Positions 9,267 through 16,359 of a stretch of 23,603 nucleotides of DNA are shown here, piece by piece. The notes beneath the pieces are model-generated. The model was not told where the DNA came from, did no database searches, and saw nothing but the letters and a program-made list of their open reading frames with translations. The position numbers were made by a program, and so were the translations under genes. The stretch's first letter is position 1. Each line of letters starts with the position of its first letter. Source of the DNA: a virus; the IMG/VR virus record IMGVR_UViG_3300025118_000155, positions 1-23,603 of that record; one strand, written 5' to 3'.

Positions 9267-11758
9267 TATCTTTGCCCTTTCAATCTAAAAACTATTGTAG
9301 CATCATTAATTTCAAAAGCAGTCTTACCTGTGCCACTAAATCTTAATTGAAAACTATAGCACTCTACTGGAGAAGATAATGTTAAGGTAGCTTCATTCTG
9401 TCCTGATGAAGCAATTAAGGGCTCACCAGAAGCAAATCCATTCCAACCATTATCTCCATTTATCTGGTAATCAACATCAACACTAAGACTTGATACTCCA
9501 GTATATGTAACATATACTTTGTATATCTTTTTCTTTTGTGCTGGTTGTCCAAAGTCTATATCTTTAGTCTGTATTACGAAATCTGTTGAATCTTCACCTG
9601 CATCATCCCACTTAACTAGAGTACCAGCCGTATGAGCATATACTAAATCACCATTCCAATCTGTAATAAAGTTTGTTTTAGCTTGATCAGGATCAGTAAT
9701 AGTAGCAGCAGCCCCTTTAACCCAAGATTGCGTTACTATATCATATAAATAGGCAGCACCATCTCCGGTTGTAGTGATATCATCTGCAACAATTATCTGT
9801 CTTTTTTTCGGAAGATATCCAATCATAGGTTCATCTACAAAATCACTCCACACACTCTCTTTTATTATTTGTCTACCTTGTTTCTCAAGTAAGTTATTTA
9901 CTTTCTGTCCATCATATAGATAGCATCCCTTTTCATTCACCCATGCTATACCAAAGTCAGTCTTGCAAGTAGCAGCTGGATGAGATACTCCCTTATGCAT
10001 AAATGTATCTTCTAGAAACTCCACCTCTTGAGATATGTTTACTAGTTCTAATTTATTCTTTTTGAATATTAAAAGTCTATCTGCATAAGCTTCAAGCTTT
10101 ACTATTGAATCTCCATCATTAACAGAAGCTTCAAGCTTTCTAGAAGCTGGAAAGCTATCAAACTTATTAACTTCAGATTTTAACACTCTATCTCCATAGA
10201 CTATACCATCCTGCTTTACATGGCCTATATAAGCCATCCTATTCGCAACTACAGCAGTTTTATACCCTTCTACAGTATGGGTCTCACCAACTTCATATGG
10301 ATACTTTGTTAAAGATGGGAAGGGGAAATCATCGCCAACACTTTTATCACCAAAATATGCCATAGTAGTATCAACAAAAGATCCAAGCCACTGTATAAAG
10401 CTATCCTGATGCTCTGCGATTCTTATACCATCCGCTATACTAACTTCACATAATAAAGCATAATCGCTAGTAGAATTAGAACTACTAGATCTTCTGACAT
10501 ATATTTTAAAGCCTGTAACTCTTGGATATGTAGATCCAAAAGTATTAGCAGCAGAACAAAATACGTGAACATCTATAAGTGGAGAATTTAGATCTAAATA
10601 ATGATTATCACTAGTATCCCCAAGCATTATATCTGCAAGTGCTATTCTTGTGCCAAATTCAGCTAGGGCTGATTCCTGATTTCCATCATATATAGTTGAC
10701 ATAGCAAACTGTAAGTATCTTTCATTTGTATCATCACTCCACCAATGCATACGAGATAAATTTGCAATGTGGACAATAGTACTTGTATCATCTGTAGCAA
10801 TACCTCCAGGAACTGTAATTACAGAAGCGGTTACAGCAGTTACAGCAGCTATAACATTAGCATTGCCAGCTTTATCTGTATCGCCCATTATTAAAAAGTC
10901 TCCAGGCTTACAAAATAAAGTAAAATTATCCTCTGTGGAGTCTACCATTGTTATCGTATCAGAAACCGCATTCACATTACAAGTAGCACGAATAACTTGA
11001 GTCGTTGAACTAATACTCTGTGTAGTACCTGCAATATTAATAAAATATGGATAAACAGCACCAGCAGCTTTAATTGATAACCTGACAGGCTTATTAATAT
11101 CAGGTGCAGCTCCGGCAGCATCACGAGTAGTTATAGATTTCATAGGAAGTGCTGTCAGATTCTGATCTTGTGATATCCATTGATCATATAATTTACCACC
11201 AGTTAAGCCAGTAAAAGCATCAACTCCATTAGTACCATCGCCAAATTGCATTCTATAAATATATCCATACCACTTATTAGCATTATTAGCACCAAAGTTT
11301 CCATCACTTACTCTTAATGCACCATCTACAGCATAGAAAGTTGGTTTTACTCCTGTTGTTCCAGTTCCGTCAGTATATAAATCTATAACAGCAGTTGGAG
11401 AGCCACCCCATGCAGTTTCACCAGCACTGCTTTCATAAATAAAAAACTGAGTATCAGTATCAGTATCAGCTAATACTAAATAATCAGCTCCAGTTTCAGC
11501 TACATCAGCAGCACCAGCATCATTCCCTTCTAATCTATCATGGCTAAAATAAAATAATCCATAACCAGGATTAATAACAGCAGTAACAGAAGCACCAGCA
11601 GCATGCGCTACAACACCACCCATCATTCTAATCTTACCCAACTCATCCACCATGACATCAGTAGCTTCAGATAGCTCATTCTCAGCTATATCCCTAGCAT
11701 CTGAATTATTATTCAAACCTCCATGAAACTGAGTAATCTTGTATAATTGTTTAGGCAT
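9266..11758 (-). CDS. Large virion protein, probable tail nozzle/hub or DNA-stabilisation (propeller-like), 830 aa
   Basis: An 830-aa Gly/Asp/Thr-rich, predicted beta-rich protein. Residues about 12-48 carry the motif GGLNNNSDARDIAENELSEA followed by a 'DVMVDELGKIRMMGG' segment, a start typical of phage proteins that line up repeated blades ('we expect N columns/variables with this offset'). Residues about 555-640 contain blade-like repeats: DRLLIFKKNKLELVN, then IAWVNEKGCYLYDGQK, then a third motif with VADD/YLYDIVTQSWV. This recalls the propeller of P22 gp10-type DNA-stabilisation proteins and T7 gp12-type nozzles. The C-terminal 150 residues look like a beta-sandwich ending in FRLKGQR. A good AAAGGA site precedes the ATG. 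It follows the structured intergenic element at 11775-11863 and is the first gene of the internal-protein block. The assignment rests on motif resemblance and position; a generic structural protein remains possible. Confidence 0.85.
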   Translation of the reverse strand: MPKQLYKITQFHGGLNNNSDARDIAENELSEATDVMVDELGKIRMMGGVVAHAAGASVTAVINPGYGLFYFSHDRLEGNDAGAADVAETGADYLVLADTDTDTQFFIYESSAGETAWGGSPTAVIDLYTDGTGTTGVKPTFYAVDGALRVSDGNFGANNANKWYGYIYRMQFGDGTNGVDAFTGLTGGKLYDQWISQDQNLTALPMKSITTRDAAGAAPDINKPVRLSIKAAGAVYPYFINIAGTTQSISSTTQVIRATCNVNAVSDTITMVDSTEDNFTLFCKPGDFLIMGDTDKAGNANVIAAVTAVTASVITVPGGIATDDTSTIVHIANLSRMHWWSDDTNERYLQFAMSTIYDGNQESALAEFGTRIALADIMLGDTSDNHYLDLNSPLIDVHVFCSAANTFGSTYPRVTGFKIYVRRSSSSNSTSDYALLCEVSIADGIRIAEHQDSFIQWLGSFVDTTMAYFGDKSVGDDFPFPSLTKYPYEVGETHTVEGYKTAVVANRMAYIGHVKQDGIVYGDRVLKSEVNKFDSFPASRKLEASVNDGDSIVKLEAYADRLLIFKKNKLELVNISQEVEFLEDTFMHKGVSHPAATCKTDFGIAWVNEKGCYLYDGQKVNNLLEKQGRQIIKESVWSDFVDEPMIGYLPKKRQIIVADDITTTGDGAAYLYDIVTQSWVKGAAATITDPDQAKTNFITDWNGDLVYAHTAGTLVKWDDAGEDSTDFVIQTKDIDFGQPAQKKKIYKVYVTYTGVSSLSVDVDYQINGDNGWNGFASGEPLIASSGQNEATLTLSSPVECYSFQLRFSGTGKTAFEINDATIVFRLKGQR
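11451..11468. repeat. Hexanucleotide repeat (GTATCA x3) in the 830-aa gene
   Basis: Three consecutive copies of GTATCA on the plus strand, encoding a short Asp-Thr repeat near residue 100 of the 830-aa protein. Length changes by one unit would keep the frame. Confidence 0.9.
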
Positions 11759-11774
11759 TATCTTCCTTTAAATC

Positions 11775-11863
11775 ATTGGGAGAGATGTACACAACAGTAA
11801 GCGAACCGTCTGAACATACGAGCCGAGAGAACCAAGGAGGAGCAGTGTAGTCCCTCTCCCAAT
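11775..11863 (-). ncRNA. Structured RNA candidate in intergenic gap (89 nt, inverted-repeat closed)
   Basis: The arms 11775-11784 and 11854-11863 are perfect 10-base inverted repeats (ATTGGGAGAG / CTCTCCCAAT) enclosing 69 bases. A second inner helix of 5 bp pairs 11788-11792 with 11845-11849, separated from the outer stem by a 3x4 internal loop. I count 45 G or C in 89 bases, about 50%, in an otherwise strongly AT-rich genome. No ORF fits. It lies between the 64-aa gene's stop and the ribosome site of the 830-aa gene, in the direction of transcription. It is not a tRNA: there is no TTCRA T-loop adjacent to the 3' arm and no CCA. Possible roles are a leader controlling the 830-aa gene, a processing or attenuation site, or a small phage RNA. 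A DNA-level role (packaging or integration site) cannot be excluded. Confidence 0.5.
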
Positions 11864-11871
11864 CGTAATTG

Positions 11872-12066
11872 TTAACCTTTATTGATTGCATCTTTAAGAA
11901 CCTCCTCTACTGACGAGTATATAGCATCTATGATTCTACCTTCTGCCTTTTCTCCAATAAAAGGTATATCAATATTTTTATTCAATGCTCTAACTATATT
12001 TCCTTTCATCTGATCATTAAATAGATATTCAATAACAGCCTGCTTTATAGCTTGTTCTATACTCAT
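11872..12066 (-). CDS. Small helical protein, 64 aa
   Basis: A 64-aa protein starting MSIEQAIKQAVIEYL. It is mostly amphipathic helix, with conserved-looking 'IPFIGEKAEGRIIDAI' in the middle and an acidic C-terminal helix ending in NKG. I chose the ATG at 12066 rather than an in-frame ATG at 12093: the inner start overlaps the previous stop as TAATG and has a strong AAAGGAG 5 bases upstream, whereas the longer version lies inside the 77-aa gene. Function unknown. It is the last gene of the small-protein cluster next to the membrane proteins, so a lysis or virion accessory role is possible but unsupported. Confidence 0.75.
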   Translation of the reverse strand: MSIEQAIKQAVIEYLFNDQMKGNIVRALNKNIDIPFIGEKAEGRIIDAIYSSVEEVLKDAINKG

Positions 12067-12299
12067 TATTTCTCCTTTATTTTCCTGTTGCAATCTTCAC
12101 ATCTCACAAACTCTCTCGGTTCATGAGAAACTTCATCTAGTACTTTTAATCGTCTTTTAATATCAAACACATCTAATTCTAACTCATCAATTCTTTCGTC
12201 AGCATCATTAGGATCTTCTACATAAGCAAGAATCTTATCAAGCTTAAACTGCTTGGCTATTAGCTTAACAGCTGATTGAGCTAGAATCGCTGGAATCAT
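12066..12299 (-). CDS. Small coiled-coil protein with C-terminal CxxC, 77 aa
   Basis: A 77-aa protein. Residues 1-30 are a mildly hydrophobic helix (IPAILAQSAVKLIAKQF). Residues about 30-58 are acidic and heptad-like (DERIDELELDVFDIKRRLKVL). The C-terminus carries PREFVRCEDCNRKIKEK with a single CxxC (Cys67, Cys70). One CxxC could bind metal only as part of a dimer or with a partner. I recall short phage proteins of this layout (membrane-like helix, coiled coil, PP/R-x-F-V-x-C tail) next to holin-like genes, but their role is not established. It begins inside the stop of the 47-aa gene as ATGA. Confidence 0.8.
   Translation of the reverse strand: MIPAILAQSAVKLIAKQFKLDKILAYVEDPNDADERIDELELDVFDIKRRLKVLDEVSHEPREFVRCEDCNRKIKEK
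12072..12078 (-). promoter_or_regulatory. Ribosome binding site that fixes the 64-aa gene start
   Basis: AAAGGAG on the minus strand ends 5 bases before the ATG at 12066. It lies within the end of the 77-aa gene and favours the 64-residue product over a 73-residue reading from 12093. Confidence 0.8.
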
Positions 12300-12439
12300 T
12301 TCCCAGCTACTTTGTAAAGTGCTTTCTTAACTGTTGTCCAAATAAGATCATCCCATTTACTAGGACTTAATGCTACAGCCTTATCTGCACACAATATAAG
12401 TATTAACATTAATTCCCAATTACTTGCAATCCATCCCAT
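12296..12439 (-). CDS. Short single-helix membrane-type protein, 47 aa
   Basis: A 47-codon frame begins ATG at 12439: MGWIASNWELMLILILCADK, then a Lys/Trp-containing stretch (LSPSKWDDLIWTTVKKAL). A hydrophobic segment spans about residues 8-25, a plausible single membrane helix, followed by a positively charged amphipathic C-terminus. Evidence it is real: AAGGAG with 9-base spacing, a start 2 bases after the 88-aa gene's stop, and an ATGA overlap with the 77-aa gene. It resembles short proteins next to holin-like genes in other phages; a holin or antiholin role is possible and untested. Confidence 0.75.
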   Translation of the reverse strand: MGWIASNWELMLILILCADKAVALSPSKWDDLIWTTVKKALYKVAGK

Positions 12440-12441
12440 CT

Positions 12442-12708
12442 TTATTTCTCCTTTTTATTAAATAATCGTTGTATTATATCTACAATGGCTTTATAGCTAG
12501 CTTTTAGCTCTTTTATATCCATTGTATGTTTCTTTAAGGCATTTATCAATCCTATCACAATTCCTTCCAGTCTAGAGAACGACTCCCTCATTTCTTTCTG
12601 AAGTTCGTTCTGTATGAACTGATTTTGCTTCCAGATAAAATATCCGAAAGCTATGCACATAGCTACTGGAACGCCAACACGTTCTATTATTTGTACAAAT
12701 GTCTCCAT
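12442..12708 (-). CDS. Holin-like single-membrane-helix protein with coiled coil, 88 aa
   Basis: An 88-aa protein. The N-terminal hydrophobic segment (residues about 9-26, RVGVPVAMCIAFGYFIWKQ) is followed by a charged, heptad-like region to residue 80 and a basic tail (NKKEK). One N-terminal membrane helix with a cytoplasmic coiled coil matches the layout of BhlA/UviB-type and similar holin-like proteins; the family match is by layout only. The ATG overlaps the phosphoesterase stop as TAATG, and GAGGG just upstream acts as ribosome site. It heads a run of three short genes with 2-base gaps or overlaps, so stoichiometric coupling is likely. Confidence 0.8.
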   Translation of the reverse strand: METFVQIIERVGVPVAMCIAFGYFIWKQNQFIQNELQKEMRESFSRLEGIVIGLINALKKHTMDIKELKASYKAIVDIIQRLFNKKEK

Positions 12709-13487
12709 TAACCCTCAATTAAATCACCCCATAAAGAAGTCTTGCCATTTATTATTTGTATTACATGCACTGTAAACAATCCTCTTTTATAAAAATCAAC
12801 TATAGCAAATGCATGTGCCCAATTGATATTCCTATTTTCAAGCCAATCATTAGCCTTTGGCTTCATGTCCTTCAAGCATCCTATGCTCCATGCAGCTTTA
12901 GGCCCATCCATATGAGTAACAGTCATATGCTGTAAATCATGCCAATGCCCATACATAATATTACATCCTAGTTTCCTAAGATGATTCGCTGTGTGATATT
13001 GGCCACCATATTGATGACCATGGTAAAAGTAAAGCTTCCCTAACTTGAGATGCTTACCGAAAGGATAATATTTATATCCTCTTTCTTTTAGCTTAACAGC
13101 ATTGGCAAACTTAAATCTTGGTAAATAAGGATAAACTTCTACACATAAATTAAGCCAGTTATCATGATTTCCCTCAGTAAAATATTTCTCTTTACATCCG
13201 GCTTTATCTAGGGACTCATCTATCATGTCCATTCCCTTATTTACATCCTTCACATCCTGTGCAAAATCATCTATCAAATACTCCAAAGGAGGTTTCTGCT
13301 TTCTTTTAAACTTCCATGCACTAAAGGCATTAAACTCTCCCACATCTCCCAAATCTACATAAGCATCTGGTCTCACTATTTCAATCGCCTTATTCAAACA
13401 GTTTATTGCTTTCTGGTCATGTAAGGGGAAGTGCTTGTCTGGTGTTACTATTATTCTCTTAACAACCCCTCTGTCAACTTTGGGCAT
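12708..13487 (-). CDS. Calcineurin-like metallophosphoesterase, 259 aa
   Basis: A 259-aa enzyme with the ordered metal-site motifs of the calcineurin-like phosphoesterase superfamily: DKH near residues 17-19, GDVGE at 47-51 (standard is GDxxD/E), GNHDNW at 106-111, HGHQYGG at 156-162 and GHWH at 180-183. The key Asp, Asn and His residues for a two-metal centre are all present, so it is probably active on a phosphate mono- or diester; the substrate cannot be read from sequence. There is no signal peptide, so it is probably cytoplasmic. GGGAGG precedes the ATG. It sits among small membrane proteins and fibre genes, not among replication genes. Candidate roles include nucleotide or signalling-nucleotide hydrolysis during infection, end processing of nucleic acid, or a virion-associated activity; none is shown. 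Confidence 0.93.
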   Translation of the reverse strand: MPKVDRGVVKRIIVTPDKHFPLHDQKAINCLNKAIEIVRPDAYVDLGDVGEFNAFSAWKFKRKQKPPLEYLIDDFAQDVKDVNKGMDMIDESLDKAGCKEKYFTEGNHDNWLNLCVEVYPYLPRFKFANAVKLKERGYKYYPFGKHLKLGKLYFYHGHQYGGQYHTANHLRKLGCNIMYGHWHDLQHMTVTHMDGPKAAWSIGCLKDMKPKANDWLENRNINWAHAFAIVDFYKRGLFTVHVIQIINGKTSLWGDLIEG

Positions 13488-13500
13488 ACTGTCCTCCCTA

Positions 13501-13650
13501 TTAAGTTCTCAGTTCCTTCTTGATCTTTATTATAAGATAAACCAATGTAGCTATTCCTACTCCTAGACTTACCATTTCAGGAAACCAACCACTAATTGAT
13601 AGCCACCAGCCTCCCATTCCTGCTCCTGTTGTTTTAAGTGTATCTATCAT
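13501..13650 (-). CDS. Holin-like single-membrane-helix protein, 49 aa
   Basis: A 49-codon frame with ATG at 13650 overlapping the 174-aa gene's stop as TGATG. Residues 9-25 are Gly/Trp-rich (GAGMGGWWLSISGWFP). Residues about 26-42 form a hydrophobic helix (VSLGVGIATLVYLIIK), followed by a basic tail (KIKKELRT). The layout fits a small membrane protein with a positively charged cytoplasmic end, as in many holins or holin partners. It explains almost all of what otherwise looks like a 162-base gap. Function is inferred from topology and its neighbour, the 88-aa holin-like gene beyond the phosphoesterase. Confidence 0.8.
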   Translation of the reverse strand: MIDTLKTTGAGMGGWWLSISGWFPEMVSLGVGIATLVYLIIKIKKELRT

Positions 13651-14174
13651 CAAAAATTTGCTCCAAAAAATGTTGCGTTATCTGCTGCTTCTGCTGCTGT
13701 ATATGTTACTTCTACATAAGCCTTTACTACCCTTGCATAAGAGAAGCCAGGGTCTTCAGGACTTGTATTTATATTAAGTCTTAATCCATCTAAATCGCCA
13801 TCAGTCCAAGCACTTGAGCCATCTGATGTTGCTCTTAATGTTCCATAGAAATCTTGTGGATTATAACTATTAAATGCCAATGAGTGATTTTGTGAATATA
13901 AAGCTGTTCCTGAACTATTCTCTAATATAACTTGAACATCTGTAGTTCCACTTCTTGCACGCCATCTATAGCCTCTTATATAATGTCTAATACTGTCAAT
14001 TGTGCCTCCAGAAGAATAATCATCTAATTGAACTATACAGGTTTCATCTATATTAGTTGACTGTATAGCTGTACTATCGTTACTATCATTCAATGAACCA
14101 TGAGCAGTTCCACCTCCTTGAATACCCCATTCGTTTGAAACAGTTGAACTTGGATTCAAATTAACTGTTGCCAT
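13650..14174 (-). CDS. Beta-sandwich virion/fibre-associated protein, 174 aa
   Basis: A 174-aa Ser/Thr/Asn/Gly-rich protein predicted to be all beta. The pattern 'WTDGDLDGLRLNINTSPE...YARVVKAYVEVTY' near residues 123-158 recurs in phage proteins with jelly-roll, carbohydrate-binding-like folds. It starts inside the methyltransferase-like gene's end (14-base overlap) with AAAGGA 5-7 bases upstream. Likely a surface or fibre-associated virion component. There is no signal peptide and no catalytic motif. Confidence 0.83.
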   Translation of the reverse strand: MATVNLNPSSTVSNEWGIQGGGTAHGSLNDSNDSTAIQSTNIDETCIVQLDDYSSGGTIDSIRHYIRGYRWRARSGTTDVQVILENSSGTALYSQNHSLAFNSYNPQDFYGTLRATSDGSSAWTDGDLDGLRLNINTSPEDPGFSYARVVKAYVEVTYTAAEAADNATFFGANF

Positions 14175-14700
14175 AAAATCCTTTTCTCACAAACTGTCTA
14201 TAATCAACGTTATTTAAAGTAAAATCTATTGCACCTTCAAAAGTTTCTCCATAAGCCATATCTGCATTATAAGCATACCATTGGTCTTTTGGCAGTATAT
14301 TTTTCATATGTGCAAAATGACTATCTTCATCTCCAACAGGTTCTCTGTCGTCATAAACTAAGTCAAATGCTTCGCCACCATCATAATCCCAACTAAAGAT
14401 ATTTAGTATCTCTATATCTGTATCGTAATCATCTTTCCAATCTAATGCCATCTGATAGTTCTCTTTATTTGGCTCAAGTATAACATGACGATTAATACCT
14501 TGCTTTTGAAACTCTGAGGCAGTCCAACCTTTTCCAAAGCCAAATTCTAATACTGACTTAGGGTGGAGCTTATCACATAATAGTTTTACACCTTTCTTCA
14601 AATATTTTGTTTCTTTCTTATATAATATATTCATACCTGCTATTGTATAATCTGTTTCAGTTTCTTCAAATGCTCCATCTATCCATTCTTGTAGTTCCAT
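14161..14700 (-). CDS. Class I SAM methyltransferase-like protein, 179 aa
   Basis: A 179-aa Rossmann-type protein. Motif I is VLEFGFGKG (residues 50-58), and the second strand ends in ILEPNKENY with acidic Glu76, the position that usually contacts the SAM ribose. A motif IV-like FDLVYDDREP follows at residues 112-121. It is short for the family, with no obvious target-recognition domain or DPPY/NPPY motif, so it is unlikely to be a typical DNA adenine methylase. A protein, glycan or small-molecule methyltransferase is more plausible, as is a non-catalytic relative. It has no clear ribosome site and starts 1 base after the 423-aa fibre gene ends, so translation is probably coupled to the fibre. 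It sits between two beta-rich virion genes, which hints at modification of a fibre or receptor, but this is inference. Confidence 0.85.
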   Translation of the reverse strand: MELQEWIDGAFEETETDYTIAGMNILYKKETKYLKKGVKLLCDKLHPKSVLEFGFGKGWTASEFQKQGINRHVILEPNKENYQMALDWKDDYDTDIEILNIFSWDYDGGEAFDLVYDDREPVGDEDSHFAHMKNILPKDQWYAYNADMAYGETFEGAIDFTLNNVDYRQFVRKGFYGNS

Positions 14701-14701
14701 A

Positions 14702-15973
14702 TTAAAAATTCTGACTCACTACTGCAAAAGCTGTTTCATTATCTGCATCCCAGTATATTGAAACTATATCTGCCTTATCTGCTGTTGTTGTAAGTGGAGT
14801 TGCAGAACCACCTGCCCATCTTATCGCCCCATCAGTTCCATTTGCAAATGCTACATTCGTAGCCTTAGTCGAACCATCAGATTGATATGCTACCCATGCA
14901 GAAGGATGAATTGTGCGACCTCCAGTCCCATCTTGAGATATAACTAATATAAAGTTACCAGAAACAGCTGGGAATATAAGGTTTAAAAATTCACTTGAAG
15001 CAGCTCCCGCAATAATGTTAGTTAATTCAAGCTCATACTTATTGCTAAGTCTAAAATCTATATCTGTTGAATCATTTGGATCGTCAAGTACCTGAGATGT
15101 GCCAAATGCTCCTGCTAACTTATCAAACCCTACTGCACATCCATCAAACTCAACATGACCACTAGAATCAATAATTATATCACCAGTTCCAGATGTAGCG
15201 AGTTTTAGGTCATAATTAGTCGTTGCACCAAGTATTAATTTAGTACTGCTAAATGCACTCAGATAGCCATGCCGAGTACCATCATTATCAATATAAGTAT
15301 ATCCAGCATCAGCATCTAAGATAATATTACCATCGACATCTAAAGTTAAATGAGCATCATCAGCCCCAGCATCATCAACAGTTGCAATAGTGGTTGCTCC
15401 TGATGCTCCTGTAGATATTTGAAAGTAATCACCTGTATCTGCTGAACTTACTATTCGTAAATCTCGACCCCCATCTTCACAATTTATATATAAGCCATAA
15501 TTAAGAGTACCCCCCTCTACGTTCAACTCCATTCCTGTGGAAACACTGTTTCCATTTGCATGACCCTGAACATCAAGCCTTATGCCTTTAACATACATAT
15601 TTCCAGAATCTTCAGCCAACTGACCAGTCACATCACCATATATACCAAGCATATTAGTAGTACCACCAGTAGATGCTGTACTTGTTGCATTAAACCTTAA
15701 TCCACTTACATAGGCTGAACCAGTTGTTTGGTTTCCCGATCTCTCTATATCAACCTTCTGTCCCCAATAGTTAGCAGCAGCTGTTTCAGTGACATCTCTA
15801 TAAGCATAAAGCTGTGCAGTACTGCCATCTGTTATTCCCTGAGTGCCAACACGAACTTGCCCAGCATCATTAATACTAATACCTTCATCCCCACCATCAT
15901 TTGAGATGTAGTTACCATTCAGCTTCAGATTTCTCCGAAGATTATGATGATCTCTTGTTACGTTACTTGCCAT
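14702..15973 (-). CDS. Tail-fibre-like structural protein, 423 aa
   Basis: A 423-aa Asp/Gly/Thr-rich protein. Residues about 7-34 (RDHHNLRRNLKLNGNYISND, then GDEGISI) form an N-terminal segment I recall from marine phage fibre proteins, likely for attachment. Residues about 40-285 are beta-helix-like repeats with many short Ile/Val strands between GD/NG turns (for example DGNIILDADAGYTYIDNDG, GDIIIDSSGHVEFDG). Residues about 290-423 are a separate, less repetitive beta domain with an ISQDGTGGRTI stretch, plausibly the receptor-binding or trimerising tip. It starts as TAATG on the previous gene's stop without a clear AGGAG site. There is no peptidase S74 chaperone signature. Confidence 0.85.
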   Translation of the reverse strand: MASNVTRDHHNLRRNLKLNGNYISNDGGDEGISINDAGQVRVGTQGITDGSTAQLYAYRDVTETAAANYWGQKVDIERSGNQTTGSAYVSGLRFNATSTASTGGTTNMLGIYGDVTGQLAEDSGNMYVKGIRLDVQGHANGNSVSTGMELNVEGGTLNYGLYINCEDGGRDLRIVSSADTGDYFQISTGASGATTIATVDDAGADDAHLTLDVDGNIILDADAGYTYIDNDGTRHGYLSAFSSTKLILGATTNYDLKLATSGTGDIIIDSSGHVEFDGCAVGFDKLAGAFGTSQVLDDPNDSTDIDFRLSNKYELELTNIIAGAASSEFLNLIFPAVSGNFILVISQDGTGGRTIHPSAWVAYQSDGSTKATNVAFANGTDGAIRWAGGSATPLTTTADKADIVSIYWDADNETAFAVVSQNF

Positions 15974-16359
15974 TAGTAGTATGTTACCACGCTTATATCA
16001 TCGCCACTAACTGTAGATATACAATATAGTAGGGCGGTGGTTGTTATATCAACACTATATACATCACCTGGATAAAGAGCTATTCCTGTGGTAGCTGAAA
16101 CATTACTTGACCCTATATATACTATCCCTGTATTCGCTATAGTAGCCATAATATCAACATGTTTACAGGTACGAGAAGTCAATACAACTGCTGAATCTGT
16201 AACATTTTGCGTAAAGGCAAATATAGCTCCATGCCCTAGAATCTCAACATCACCAATATCAATTGAAGCACCACCAGCTATATTGACATCTAAAGCATTA
16301 CTGGTTACAGCTACCTCATTACCGCTATTATCTGATATTTTGACTTTAGGATGCGGCAT
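15973..16359 (-). CDS. Small beta-rich virion surface protein, 128 aa
   Basis: A 128-aa protein. Residues 1-45 begin PHPKVKISDNSGNEVAV and carry a hydrophilic linker. Residues about 60-128 have a compact beta pattern (VDIMATIANTGIVYIGSSN, ALYPGDVYSVDI, ISVVTYY) typical of small head- or fibre-decorating domains. Overlaps on both sides as TAATG. It sits just upstream of the 423-aa fibre, so a fibre-attachment or head-decoration role is plausible. Confidence 0.83.
   Translation of the reverse strand: MPHPKVKISDNSGNEVAVTSNALDVNIAGGASIDIGDVEILGHGAIFAFTQNVTDSAVVLTSRTCKHVDIMATIANTGIVYIGSSNVSATTGIALYPGDVYSVDITTTALLYCISTVSGDDISVVTYY

Noticed and set aside
11775-11863. tRNA gene at the 89-base inverted repeat
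   Set aside because: Length would suit a long-arm tRNA, but there is no TTCRA T-loop beside the 3' acceptor arm and no normal D-arm or anticodon arm on either strand.
11872-12093. Longer 73-aa start for the 64-aa gene
   Set aside because: The upstream ATG at 12093 lies deep inside the 77-aa gene without a suitable ribosome site, while the inner ATG has a strong one and a TAATG overlap.
14161-14700. DNA adenine or cytosine methylase
   Set aside because: No DPPY/NPPY or Pro-Cys catalytic motif and no target-recognition region; only generic SAM-binding features are present.
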